Positions 51,061 through 59,395 are shown, numbered from the stretch's first letter. The stretch is DNA of 64,000 nucleotides from Candidatus Villigracilis propinquus (GCA_016714565.1 JADKDM010000023.1:31888-95887); one strand, 5' to 3'. Notes: generated by a model not told the origin, from the letters alone. A program made the numbers and translations.

Positions 51061-52011
51061 TCACGAGATGGTTTTCGCCAGCTTTTCCATGCGTTCCAAA
51101 AACAATTCCATGAACATGCGCGGACGCACACCCATTGCCACTTTCATGTTCGGCTTTTTCTTTTCATAGTTATAAAAATCAGCAAACGTGTTGCCCAACC
51201 CAACGCCCGTGGAGATATCCACATCCACATATAAGTCCTGATAATCGCAAATCTCAGGCATGTAGGTCAACGCCAGAGTCATCGGGTCGTTGATCACGCA
51301 GCCGTCTATCTTTTGATATTCATCGTGGAACTCCATGTAAAAGCGGGTCGAGTCCGAAATGAATTTGGTGATCGGCGAATCGATCTTCAACAAGCGGTTC
51401 AGATCTTCCTTCAGGAAAATACATTCGTAGGTCACGTCCAGCGGCGTGAGGATGATCGGCATCCCCGAATGAAAAACGATGTGCGCGGAATGTGGGTCAA
51501 CAAACGTGTTGTACTCCGCCAGCGGCGTGGTGTTGCCCTGATGCTTGATCGCCCCGCCCATCACGAACACCTCTTTGACGTTCTGTACAATGCGCGGCTC
51601 TTTGCGAATGGCAATTGCGACATTCGTCAGCGGGCCGATAGCCACCAGAGTAATTTCCCCTGGATGGGACATGATCTGCTCGATCAGATAATCGCTTCCG
51701 TGCTTAATCTGCGGCTTGGTTGCCGGTGCTGACAAATTTGCGTAGCCCAAGCCGCTGTTCCCATGCGTCTCCGGGCTGAGCAGGGACTCTTTCACCAGCG
51801 GCAGATCACAACCCTGATACACAGGGATATGGCTCGCATTCGCAAGTTCCAAAATCGAAAGCGCATTCGTCGTCACCTGCTCAGCAGATGCATTCCCGTG
51901 GACTGCGCTGATTCCATCGAGAACAACTTCGGGCGAGGCAAGAGCGAGCAGGATCGCAAGCGCGTCATCAATCCCGGGGTCAGTGTCTAAAATAATATGT
52001 TTTGGATTCAT
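51061..52011 (-). CDS. nucleoside hydrolase, copy 1
   Basis: A 316-residue enzyme of the inosine-uridine nucleoside N-ribohydrolase family, which splits nucleosides to base and ribose. The calcium-binding DTDPGIDDALA motif is at residues 9-19; further family motifs are IGPLTNVAIAI and FVMGGAI, and NDPMTLAL carries the distal Asp. It is about 55-60 % similar by eye to the next enzyme, so the pair is a tandem duplication with probably different base preference. Part of the ECF/ribokinase cluster. Confidence 0.94.
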   Translation of the reverse strand: MNPKHIILDTDPGIDDALAILLALASPEVVLDGISAVHGNASAEQVTTNALSILELANASHIPVYQGCDLPLVKESLLSPETHGNSGLGYANLSAPATKPQIKHGSDYLIEQIMSHPGEITLVAIGPLTNVAIAIRKEPRIVQNVKEVFVMGGAIKHQGNTTPLAEYNTFVDPHSAHIVFHSGMPIILTPLDVTYECIFLKEDLNRLLKIDSPITKFISDSTRFYMEFHDEYQKIDGCVINDPMTLALTYMPEICDYQDLYVDVDISTGVGLGNTFADFYNYEKKKPNMKVAMGVRPRMFMELFLERMEKLAKTIS

Positions 52012-52031
52012 AATGTTTTTCGTAGTCTTTC

Positions 52032-52088
52032 GTAGGTCACGCTTTTAGCGTGACGCATTCCAAATGGCAGGCTATAAGCCTGCCCTAC
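52032..52088. repeat. double palindrome between the nucleoside hydrolase genes
   Basis: GTCACGCT/AGCGTGAC (52036-52054) and GGCAGGCT/AGCCTGCC (52066-52084), framed by GTAGG and CCTAC. The second one contains the TAG stop and the last codons of the upstream nucleoside hydrolase gene. Confidence 0.75.
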
Positions 52089-53025
52089 AGAGTGCTTCCA
52101 TCCTCTCAATGAATAATTCCACAAAATCCCGCCCGCGGACATCCAGCGCGACCTTTATGTTCGCAGGCTGCTTTGCCACTTTCATAAAATCTGCAAAGGT
52201 CTTGCCCGTGGAAACGCCGCCTGAAATATCCACGTCCACATAATGGTGTTCGAAGCTGAAAATTTCAGGAGCAAAGACAACTGCCAGAGTCAACGGGTCG
52301 TGCAGAGCGCAGCCTTTGAAGCCTTCATACTTCAAATAGAAATCCATGTACGTCGCTGTGGCATCGCGGACAAATCTGGCGATGGGGGAGTCGATCTTGT
52401 TCAGCCGTTCCACATCGTCAGCAGTAAGCAGGCATTTGTAGGTTGCATCGAGTGGAATCAACGTGATCGGGATACCGGAATTGAAAACAACATGCGCGGC
52501 ATGCGGGTCTTCATTGATATTGAATTCGGCCAGCGGAGTGATATTCCCGCCTGAGCGGATCGCCCCGCCCATGATGACCAGTTCCTTCACTGCTTTTGCA
52601 AAACGCGGCTCCTTGCGAATGGCAAGCGCGATATTGGTCAATGGGCCGATGGGGAAGATGCTCAGTTCACCAGGCTCTGCCAGCACACGCTCGATCAGAT
52701 AATCAACCGCATGTCCCTCAATTGCCTTGGATTTTGGCTTAGGTAAAACCGCTTCGCCAATTCCGCTTGAGCCGTGAACGGCTTCGCCCGAATTGTGCGG
52801 CGTCTTTATCAGCGGATGCGAGCATCCCTGCACAACAGGAATATGACTCGCATTCGCAAGCTCCAGCACAGACAAGGCGTTGCGCGTGGCTTTTTCAATG
52901 GTGACATTGCCCTGTACCGTGGTCAACGCTTCGAGTTTGATCTCCGGTGAAGCGAGCGCAAGCAAAAAGGTGAGCGCATCGTCCACGCCGGGGTCGGTAT
53001 CAATGATGATTCGTTTTGGGGGCAT
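52072..53025 (-). CDS. nucleoside hydrolase, copy 2
   Basis: A 317-residue paralogue of the previous enzyme. The metal site DTDPGVDDALT (residues 9-19), IGPLTNIALAI, IMGGAIRSGGN and HDPLTLAV are all present. In the active-site region Thr/Tyr/Phe residues differ from copy 1, which may change the preferred base. The last residues (about CRAGL) and the stop codon are encoded by a palindromic repeat. It starts 53 bases after the ribokinase gene. Confidence 0.94.
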   Translation of the reverse strand: MPPKRIIIDTDPGVDDALTFLLALASPEIKLEALTTVQGNVTIEKATRNALSVLELANASHIPVVQGCSHPLIKTPHNSGEAVHGSSGIGEAVLPKPKSKAIEGHAVDYLIERVLAEPGELSIFPIGPLTNIALAIRKEPRFAKAVKELVIMGGAIRSGGNITPLAEFNINEDPHAAHVVFNSGIPITLIPLDATYKCLLTADDVERLNKIDSPIARFVRDATATYMDFYLKYEGFKGCALHDPLTLAVVFAPEIFSFEHHYVDVDISGGVSTGKTFADFMKVAKQPANIKVALDVRGRDFVELFIERMEALCRAGL

Positions 53026-53035
53026 GTTAATTTCC

Positions 53036-53091
53036 CGTCATTGCGAGGAGGGTGTTTTTCCCGACGAAGCAATCTCCACTATTGCAATGAC
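53036..53091. repeat. partial CGTCATTGCGAGG element overlapping rbsK
   Basis: CGTCATTGCGAGG at the left, the internal GACGAAGCAATCTC motif, and a short right end GCAATGAC. It covers the ribokinase stop codon and its last codons. Confidence 0.75.
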
Positions 53092-53996
53092 ATAAACCTT
53101 TCTACTTCTTCTTTTGTGGGTAGGGATGGCTGTGCGCCGAGTTTGGTTGTGGCGAGTGCGCCGCAAGCACACCCGTAGCGGACAGATTCTTCAAGAGATT
53201 TGTTATTCAACATAGCGGAAGCAAACCCGCCAATGAACGCATCACCGGCTGCGGTTGTATCCACCACTTCAACTTTATACGTGTCTACTTGTGTAGCTTG
53301 TGTACCCGTTACGACCAACGCGCCTTTGCTGCCGAGTGTCACGATCACGGTTTTCACGCCGCGCTTCAAAATTTCCTGCGCCGCAAGTTCCGCGGACTTC
53401 ACGTCCGTGACGGGCATATTCGTCAGCAGGGAAAGTTCGCTTTCGTTGGGGACGAGGATATCTATCAGCGTAAGCAACGCTTCGGGGATTTGCCGGGCAG
53501 GCGCGGGATTAAGAATGACCGTGGTTCCATTGGCTTTGTATCGCCTGGCAGCGTGTAGCACTGAGTCCATTGGAATCTCAAATTGCAAAAGCAATATCTT
53601 TGCATCCGGTGCGGAGTCTATGTCATGAAAATCCACTTTGCCGTTCGCGCCGGGGGAAAGGACAATGCTGTTCTGCCCGTTCGCATCCACGATGATGATG
53701 GCCGTGCCAGTGGCTGAATCATCCTGCGCGACATGCGAGGTGTTGACGTTGTTCGATTTTAGATTTTCAATGAGAAGCGGAGCGAAGTTGTCTTTCCCTA
53801 CGCGCCCAATCATGGCGACGTTCGCGCCCTGCCTTGCAGATGCCACGGCCTGATTGGCTCCCTTGCCGCCGGGGATGGTGAGCAGGTCACCCCCGCTGAT
53901 GGTTTCGCCCGGCTGCGGAAAACGCGGCGAACGGACAACAAGGTCTGCGTTCAACGAACCGATCACGATGATGTCGTATTTTTGGGTGTCTGACAT
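53079..53996 (-). CDS. rbsK: ribokinase
   Basis: A 305-residue PfkB-family sugar kinase. The N-terminal signature GGKGANQAVASARQG (about 43-57) and the catalytic DTTAAGDAFIGGFA (about 246-259) are typical of ribokinase. In this cluster it would phosphorylate the ribose released by the nucleoside hydrolases. First gene of the minus-strand cluster; a TAAAAT box lies seven bases before the ATG. Its last codons (FMSLQ) are encoded by the edge of a dispersed repeat. Confidence 0.93.
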   Translation of the reverse strand: MSDTQKYDIIVIGSLNADLVVRSPRFPQPGETISGGDLLTIPGGKGANQAVASARQGANVAMIGRVGKDNFAPLLIENLKSNNVNTSHVAQDDSATGTAIIIVDANGQNSIVLSPGANGKVDFHDIDSAPDAKILLLQFEIPMDSVLHAARRYKANGTTVILNPAPARQIPEALLTLIDILVPNESELSLLTNMPVTDVKSAELAAQEILKRGVKTVIVTLGSKGALVVTGTQATQVDTYKVEVVDTTAAGDAFIGGFASAMLNNKSLEESVRYGCACGALATTKLGAQPSLPTKEEVERFMSLQ

Positions 53997-54003
53997 GCCC
54001 GCA

Positions 54004-54009
54004 ATTTTA
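54004..54009 (-). promoter_or_regulatory. -10 box (TAAAAT) of rbsK, near-leaderless spacing
   Basis: On the minus strand TAAAAT is followed by seven bases and the rbsK ATG; the box lies in the 21-base gap after recF. Confidence 0.55.
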
Positions 54010-54017
54010 CACTATCG

Positions 54018-55220
54018 TTATCTCGGTTGAACCACTCCGTCTTTCACATCCCAAATGTCAGAGCCTTCCATAAATTCGGGCGTGAAAAAATTCAGGTCGG
54101 TGGTGGTGAACAAGACTTGCTGGTCTTTGTCCACATACTTCAACAAATCGGCGCGGCGGTTCACGTCCAACTCGGCCATCACTTCATCGAGCAAAATGAC
54201 AGGCCACTCACCCGTGCGGTCTTTCATCCATTCCACTTCGGCGAGTTTGAGCGCGAGCAATGTCGTACGCAGTTGACCGCGTGAACCGTAATCGCTCACG
54301 TCCGCTTTGTTGATGATGAAGCGCAGGTCATCACGGTGCGGGCCAATGGTCGTCACGCCGCGCGCGATCTCTTCGGAGCGAATTTGTTTCAGCCGCGCGA
54401 GAAAGCCTTCCTGAATTTCGTTCAAGTCAAGCGAGGAACGGTCAATGACCGTATCGAGTTTCAATCCTAATTGTCCGCTTGGTTTGGGCAATGGATCGAA
54501 AGCAGGTTCGTAAGCGAGGCGCAGGATCTCGGTTCCGCGAGTCAATTCGTGATGAATGCGGGATGCGAAGCGTTCGATCTCCTGCACGGCCTGGATGCGC
54601 CACAAAATGATTTGCGCCCCGAACTTGACCAGCGCCTCATCCCACACCTGAAGCTGGTCGCTGTTTCCTCCGCGTTCGTTCAACGCCTTGAGCAGTGCAT
54701 TGCGCTGAGTGAGCGCCTGATTGTATTCGCTAAGTGCGCGCGCATACGAAGGGACAGCTTGCGCCAGTGCGAGGTTGAGATAACGGCGGCGTTCGTCCGG
54801 CCCGCCTTCGATGATCTGCGACATCTGCGGGACAAAGATGACCGCGTTGAAATGACCGATGACATCGTTGGCATGACGCTTGGCGCCATCCAGCAAAATT
54901 TCCTTGCGCAGGCGCTGACCATTCACGCCAGTCGGCTCAAGAATAAGTCGTGCTTCGAGGCGATGCTTTATCTTTCCGCGCTGATAATCTGCCACAAGCC
55001 GCGTCACTGCCAGCGGATTCTTCGCCTCGTGGAAATTGACGATCTGCCGATCTACATGCGTTTGAAACGATGTGAACGCCGCGAGAAAATAAATGGCTTC
55101 GAGAACGCTGGTCTTGCCCTGTGCATTGCTGCCTACCAAAACAGCAGCCCGCCGTGGAAGTTCAATATCCAGGCGGGTGAGGCTGCGAAAGTTGGTGAGG
55201 GAGAGATGCTTGAGTTGCAT
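54018..55220 (-). CDS. recF: DNA replication and repair protein RecF
   Basis: A 400-residue SMC-like ATPase that loads RecA at gaps. The Walker A motif GSNAQGKTS (about 31-39), the family's NFRSL and FVPQMSQIIEGGPDERRRYLN (ABC-signature side), SRGQLRT and Walker B VILLDEVMAELD are all present. Usually recF sits beside dnaA and dnaN; here its neighbours are a peptide deformylase gene and a ribokinase gene, so the classic origin-linked order is lost. A heptamer array separates it from def. Confidence 0.95.
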   Translation of the reverse strand: MQLKHLSLTNFRSLTRLDIELPRRAAVLVGSNAQGKTSVLEAIYFLAAFTSFQTHVDRQIVNFHEAKNPLAVTRLVADYQRGKIKHRLEARLILEPTGVNGQRLRKEILLDGAKRHANDVIGHFNAVIFVPQMSQIIEGGPDERRRYLNLALAQAVPSYARALSEYNQALTQRNALLKALNERGGNSDQLQVWDEALVKFGAQIILWRIQAVQEIERFASRIHHELTRGTEILRLAYEPAFDPLPKPSGQLGLKLDTVIDRSSLDLNEIQEGFLARLKQIRSEEIARGVTTIGPHRDDLRFIINKADVSDYGSRGQLRTTLLALKLAEVEWMKDRTGEWPVILLDEVMAELDVNRRADLLKYVDKDQQVLFTTTDLNFFTPEFMEGSDIWDVKDGVVQPR

Positions 55221-55227
55221 GAGTTAT

Positions 55228-55300
55228 GGTCAAAGGTTACAGGTCGAAAGTCAAAAGTCGAAGATCAAGCGTGCGACCTTTGACCTTCGACTTTTGACTA
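55228..55300. repeat. long heptamer repeat array, palindromic
   Basis: Left half GGTCAAA, GGTTACA, GGTCGAA, AGTCAAA, AGTCGAA; right half GCGACCT, TTGACCT, TCGACTT, TTGACTA, the reverse-complement sense. It fills the gap between def and recF and is the longest such array seen here. Confidence 0.75.
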
Positions 55301-55304
55301 TTTT

Positions 55305-55841
55305 TTAATCCAAGTCCACATCGTCTGCTTCGTCTGCGCTTGGTTTCCAGACGCGGGTGGCGAGGTCGGTGAAGAGTACGCCGTTGAGGTGGTCGATCTC
55401 GTGTTGGAAGATGCGCGCCATCCAGCCATCCACTTTCAATTTGACGGGGCTGCCGTGGCGGTTGAGCGCTTTGACCTGAATGGCTTCGTATCGTTCCACT
55501 TCACCCTGCAAGCCGGGGATGGAAAGACAGCCTTCGATGCCCATCACTTTTTCCTCGGAGACCTTCACGATCTCAGGGTTGATGATGACGTAGAGCTTCT
55601 TCGGCTTGGCGGGAGTGTCTTCGTTCTCTTCTTCGTCGTCTTCATCTTCGGCGTATTCGATGACTGCCAGTTGCTGCGAGACGTTGATCTGCGGCGCGGC
55701 GAGACCGACTCCCGGCGCATCGCGCATGGTGTCGATCATATTGTCTATTAATGTTTGCAGGTCTTTATCGAACTTGGTGATTGGTTTTGCCTTGCGCCGT
55801 AGGATAGGGTCGGGCAGGTTTACGATGGGGAGTAGTGCCAT
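55305..55841 (-). CDS. def: peptide deformylase with acidic insertion
   Basis: A 178-residue metalloenzyme that removes the formyl group from new proteins. The three family motifs are intact: GVGLAAPQ (44-51), EGCLS (Cys105) and QHEIDHL (His147, Glu148, His151). An unusual acidic loop of about 15 residues (EDEDDEEENED, then a Lys-rich turn) is inserted after the first strand pair, near residues 65-82. RBS AGAGGAAA. Next upstream on this strand is the CNBD/PH protein. Confidence 0.94.
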   Translation of the reverse strand: MALLPIVNLPDPILRRKAKPITKFDKDLQTLIDNMIDTMRDAPGVGLAAPQINVSQQLAVIEYAEDEDDEEENEDTPAKPKKLYVIINPEIVKVSEEKVMGIEGCLSIPGLQGEVERYEAIQVKALNRHGSPVKLKVDGWMARIFQHEIDHLNGVLFTDLATRVWKPSADEADDVDLD

Positions 55842-55933
55842 TCTTTGTTTTTCCTCTTTATTACAAATTCACGCTCTGACGGGTCACGAGCGCCAATGAT
55901 ACTTGCATTGTGGACGATTCGCCAGCGTAGACC

Positions 55934-57772
55934 TTACAGATCTCCGCCGGTTTCGTTGCCCCCGCCGTAGCCCATCTGATCCTCTGCATCCTGGTCTTCC
56001 TCTTCGCCGAGGGGCATGTCGTCGAGGTCTTTCTTTTCCCCTGCAAAGGGGTCGGTACTGTTCGGGTTGGCAGAGGCAGGTGCGGGCTTGGCGGGTGAAG
56101 CGAATTCATCAATGTTTTGATGATACGCCGCCAGCCAGGTGGCAAAGCGTTCGCGATCATCCTTGCCCGCATCCTCATTCTTTTTGGCGATGCGCGCCGC
56201 ACGTCTGCGGTTGATATCTGCCTGCACGCTGGCGGGGTCCATCACATCTTCAAATCCCATTTGCGTACCGCCCACGGAGATCTTCACCGTGCCGTAATTG
56301 AAGATGATCGGGATGATGCCGTCTCTGGAATAGGAAGTACTCAGAATATTTTCGATCTGTGCCGAGCGGCGTTCTTCCTTGCCGAAGGGCTTGCGGTCAA
56401 TATCGAAGATCTCATCGTTGGTCACCATGAAGATATCGTTCTTCCAGTCTTCATATTCGTACCAAAGCCAGGCGCTGATGGGGAGAAGCAAGATGAGCGC
56501 AGTGACGACGATGGTATCCGGGCTGTAGGTGCCAGCGTCATTCACGCGGATCAGAGAAAGGTCAGGGGAGGAGGCGAGGCGGACAATGCGCCAAATGATG
56601 AAGGCAATGGTGGCAAAGAAAGAAGCGAGAGGCTGCCATCCCTGCTGCACAAGAATGACCCAGTGTTTGTGGTAGATGACCTTACCGCCTTCTTCAATTC
56701 TCAGCTGGAATAATTTTTGAAGCGCAAGCATCCAAAGCGGAGTCTTTGCAGCTTTCTCTTCATCCAACTGCACAACGGGGGTGAGTTCCACCTGTGGACG
56801 TTTTTCGAGCGGCATGCCCAGTTTCTGCTTGATGGTGTCCTTCATCACATCCATCTGGCTGCGGGTGGTGATGGCTTTGGTGCGTTCCCAGTATTCGCGG
56901 ATCATGTCCGCGGCTTGCACGGGATGATCGACATGGTCGAATTCAAGCTTGCCCACGAAGGTACGGACGATGACATTGCCATAATTGAGGATGCGTCCCA
57001 ACGCATCACTTTCCACACCGACAGAGAGGATGGTGCCCAACGGCGCTTCCTCACGGCTATCGTACAGGAATATGATCTTCTCGAGCCAGATCACACGTTG
57101 ATTGGTGACGATGTAATAATCGTTGCTCCAGTCAATGATCTGCCAGAGACCCCAGCCAAGTCCACCGATGAGCGCGATCAGCCCAAGTGCGTAAGGAGTG
57201 GTTGCCTGTGAAATAATGCCCGCAGCGAAAAGGGCAATGGGAATAAACATAAAAAAGACCGGCCCAACCAACGCCTGATACAGCCGGATCTTATGACGGC
57301 GCGCAATAAAATAAATGACTTCGTTCTTGCCTAGCCATTTGAAATTTGTGGAGCGCGCCAGTTTGCGGCTCTTGATGGAGACCTGAAAATTAGGTCTTAG
57401 TTTTTCATATTGGGAAAGCAGAACTTCAAATCCCTCGCGGGAGATGAAGAGCAGGGTGCAATGCTCGGAAGCGATCACGTTTGCAACGCGGTTGCGGTTT
57501 TCGAACAGAGCTTCTTCGCCGAAATAATCCCCCGGGTAGAGTATGGCGAGCTGCTTATCTTTGTTTTCCGGGCCCGGCGCAGTCACCTTTGCCTTGCCTT
57601 TATAGATCATGTAAAAGCCATCAGCCTTGTCGCCGCGTTTAATGATCACCGTACCAGCAGAAACTTCTTTTTCAACAAGTCGGGTACCAATGACGCCCAA
57701 CTGCGTCAAGTCCAACCCGCTGAAGAGGTGCATCTTGTCTAAAAAGGCGGCGCGCTGATTATTCTCGATCAC
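55934..57772 (-). CDS. cyclic-nucleotide-binding and PH-domain membrane protein
   Basis: A 612-residue protein. The N-terminal cNMP-binding domain (about 10-135) has PGDYFGEEALFENRNRVANV, the phosphate-binding cassette (with R-V-A at its end). Then come two copies of a unit with paired membrane helices followed by a bacterial PH (bPH2) domain: helices about 163-215 with PH about 216-295 (NDYYIVTNQRVIWLE), and helices about 385-450 with PH about 452-525 (NDIFMVTNDEIFDID). The C-terminus (about 540-612) is acidic and disordered. GTG start at 57772, with a TAGAAT box six bases upstream. A ligand-gated membrane scaffold is my reading; no enzyme activity is evident. Confidence 0.82.
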   Translation of the reverse strand: MIENNQRAAFLDKMHLFSGLDLTQLGVIGTRLVEKEVSAGTVIIKRGDKADGFYMIYKGKAKVTAPGPENKDKQLAILYPGDYFGEEALFENRNRVANVIASEHCTLLFISREGFEVLLSQYEKLRPNFQVSIKSRKLARSTNFKWLGKNEVIYFIARRHKIRLYQALVGPVFFMFIPIALFAAGIISQATTPYALGLIALIGGLGWGLWQIIDWSNDYYIVTNQRVIWLEKIIFLYDSREEAPLGTILSVGVESDALGRILNYGNVIVRTFVGKLEFDHVDHPVQAADMIREYWERTKAITTRSQMDVMKDTIKQKLGMPLEKRPQVELTPVVQLDEEKAAKTPLWMLALQKLFQLRIEEGGKVIYHKHWVILVQQGWQPLASFFATIAFIIWRIVRLASSPDLSLIRVNDAGTYSPDTIVVTALILLLPISAWLWYEYEDWKNDIFMVTNDEIFDIDRKPFGKEERRSAQIENILSTSYSRDGIIPIIFNYGTVKISVGGTQMGFEDVMDPASVQADINRRRAARIAKKNEDAGKDDRERFATWLAAYHQNIDEFASPAKPAPASANPNSTDPFAGEKKDLDDMPLGEEEDQDAEDQMGYGGGNETGGDL

Positions 57773-57778
57773 GATTTG

Positions 57779-57784
57779 ATTCTA
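57779..57784 (-). promoter_or_regulatory. -10 box (TGATAGAAT) before a GTG start, leaderless spacing
   Basis: On the minus strand TAGAAT, preceded by TG, is followed by six bases and the GTG at 57772. No ribosome site fits. Confidence 0.6.
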
Positions 57785-58294
57785 TCAAACTTCTCGAACA
57801 ATCGCACAACCGTAGGCGGGAGATTCTGTCAGCTCTGGGAAATGCCCTTCGAGAAGCGACTCAATTGCCAGGTCCAGAAAGAAGCGGGTGGGGACTCTTT
57901 GCCGAAAAGTGACATCATCCACCGAGCCGCGATAGCGCAGGATCCCATCCCGATCGATGACGAAGACATGCGGAGTGGTCTGCGCCTCGAACATATCCGC
58001 CACCTCGCAATTCGCATCATGCAGGACTGTGGGCAGGCGGCGTGCTGCGGAGACATTCGCCACATCCTCGGCAGTTTCGTTGCGGTTCGAGGCAATCGTG
58101 AGCATGGATACATCATCCCGCCACTGCACGAACATGGACATGATAGCCTTATCCGTCCGCTCCGAGTGCGGGCATTCACACGACCAAAAATTGACGATGA
58201 CAATTTGCCCGCGATAATCACTTAAACGATGAAGCCTGCCGTGAAGGTCAGGCAATTCAAAATCGGGGACGGGGAAATTCAGTTGTAAGGTCAT
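57785..58294 (-). CDS. redoxin / AhpC-TSA-like protein
   Basis: A 169-residue thioredoxin-fold protein. It starts with the redoxin opening VPDFELPDLHGRLHRLSDYRG, and the active-site region reads NFWSCECPHSER (residues of about 36-47), so the CxxC pair is replaced by C-x-C. The cis-Pro strand TTPHVFVIDRDGILRY is intact. It resembles thiol peroxidase/resA-like proteins, with an unusual redox motif. No signal peptide, so it is cytoplasmic. Confidence 0.85.
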   Translation of the reverse strand: MTLQLNFPVPDFELPDLHGRLHRLSDYRGQIVIVNFWSCECPHSERTDKAIMSMFVQWRDDVSMLTIASNRNETAEDVANVSAARRLPTVLHDANCEVADMFEAQTTPHVFVIDRDGILRYRGSVDDVTFRQRVPTRFFLDLAIESLLEGHFPELTESPAYGCAIVREV

Positions 58295-58298
58295 TTTG

Positions 58299-58367
58299 TT
58301 GGAAAGTTGTCAGGTTGGAGGGTTACACGATTAACTTTCAAACCTTCCAACGTTTAAACCTTTAAAT
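58299..58367. repeat. octamer-like palindromic repeat array
   Basis: TTGGAAAG, TTGTCAGG, TTGGAGGG on the left and CAAACCTT, CCAACGTT, TAAACCTT on the right, in the gap between the redoxin and dehydrogenase genes. It reaches into the last codons or stop of the dehydrogenase gene. Confidence 0.5.
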
Positions 58368-59246
58368 GATTTCCACACCTGCTAACTTTTCGATCACCCC
58401 CACCACAGCCGAGTTGTCCAACTCGCCCAATCCCATATCGATCATCATTTGGTAGAGCCTGGTGTTGGCTTCTGTGCCAGAGATGGGGACATCGTATTCC
58501 TTTGCGGTATCCAACACGATGTTCATATCTTTGAGCTGCATGTAGGATTTGAAGCCGGGGTTGCGATTGCCATCGAACAAGCGCGGCGGTTTGATGTCGA
58601 GCGCCCAGCATTGCGCGGCGCCCGCTTTGATGGCATCCACAACTTTGCGCGGGTCCACACCTGCTTTCTTTGAGAAGACAAGCAGTTCGCCCATCGCCAC
58701 CATCTGTGCAGCGACCATGATCTGATTGGCAGCCTTTGCCACCTGTCCCGCGCCCGCTTCGCCGACGTGGGTGATGGTCTTGCCCATTGCCTGAAAGACC
58801 GGCATCACTTTTTCGAGCGCACCCGCATCGCCGCCGACCATGATGGTGAGCGTGGCATTGCGCGCGCCAATGTCACCGCCAGAGACGGGGGCATCCAGCG
58901 AGAACACGCCTTTTTCTTTTAACTTGTCCGCGATCAGACGGGCGGAGGCTGGCTTGATGGTGGAGTTATCCACCATGATGAGTCCCGCTTTCGCGCCTGC
59001 GAGGATTCCATTTTCGCCGAGGGCTACTTTTTCCACATCGGGCGAATCGGGTAAATTGGTGAATACGATATCTGTTTGTTCCGCAACTTCCTTTGGCGAG
59101 TTCGCGGCGGTTGCGCCTTCGGCTACCAGTTCATCCACTGCGCCACGCGAGCGGTTATGCACGACCACGGGAAAGCCCGCCTTGAGAATATTCCGCGCGA
59201 TAGACTTGCCCATTAGCCCCAGACCGATGTATCCAACTCTTAACAT
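58362..59246 (-). CDS. beta-hydroxyacid dehydrogenase family oxidoreductase
   Basis: A 294-residue NAD(P)-dependent enzyme of the 3-hydroxyisobutyrate dehydrogenase / tartronate-semialdehyde reductase family. GYIGLGLMGKSIARNILKAG (5-24) binds the cofactor, DAPVSGGDIGA is the substrate loop, and the catalytic Lys is in GQVAKAANQ (about 168-176). Most similar in pattern to GarR-type 2-hydroxy-3-oxopropionate reductases. AAGGAG lies upstream of the ATG and TATAAT at 59279-59284. No glycerate or valine pathway genes are nearby. Confidence 0.92.
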   Translation of the reverse strand: MLRVGYIGLGLMGKSIARNILKAGFPVVVHNRSRGAVDELVAEGATAANSPKEVAEQTDIVFTNLPDSPDVEKVALGENGILAGAKAGLIMVDNSTIKPASARLIADKLKEKGVFSLDAPVSGGDIGARNATLTIMVGGDAGALEKVMPVFQAMGKTITHVGEAGAGQVAKAANQIMVAAQMVAMGELLVFSKKAGVDPRKVVDAIKAGAAQCWALDIKPPRLFDGNRNPGFKSYMQLKDMNIVLDTAKEYDVPISGTEANTRLYQMMIDMGLGELDNSAVVGVIEKLAGVEII

Positions 59247-59278
59247 GAAGAGACTCCTTGATTGAGAATGATGCGGGG

Positions 59279-59284
59279 ATTATA
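59279..59284 (-). promoter_or_regulatory. -10 box (TATAAT) of the dehydrogenase gene
   Basis: Minus-strand TATAAT 32 bases before the ATG, with a normal ribosome site in between; a conventional leader, unlike the leaderless genes. Confidence 0.55.
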
Positions 59285-59317
59285 ACGCGGCCCCGACCCC
59301 CTCCGCCCTAAAGGGCA

Positions 59318-59359
59318 CCTCCCCCAAATACGACGAACTTCAGTCGCATTTGGGGGAGG
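59318..59359. repeat. inverted repeat, CCTCCCCCAAAT type
   Basis: CCTCCCCCAAAT and ATTTGGGGGAGG with a CGAC/GTCG inner pair, loop GAACTTCA. It lies after the SIMPL gene on the minus strand but has no T-tract. Confidence 0.65.
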
Positions 59360-59395
59360 CTGGGTAGAGGCAGGCTTGGGGTAGGAAAGAAGCGG

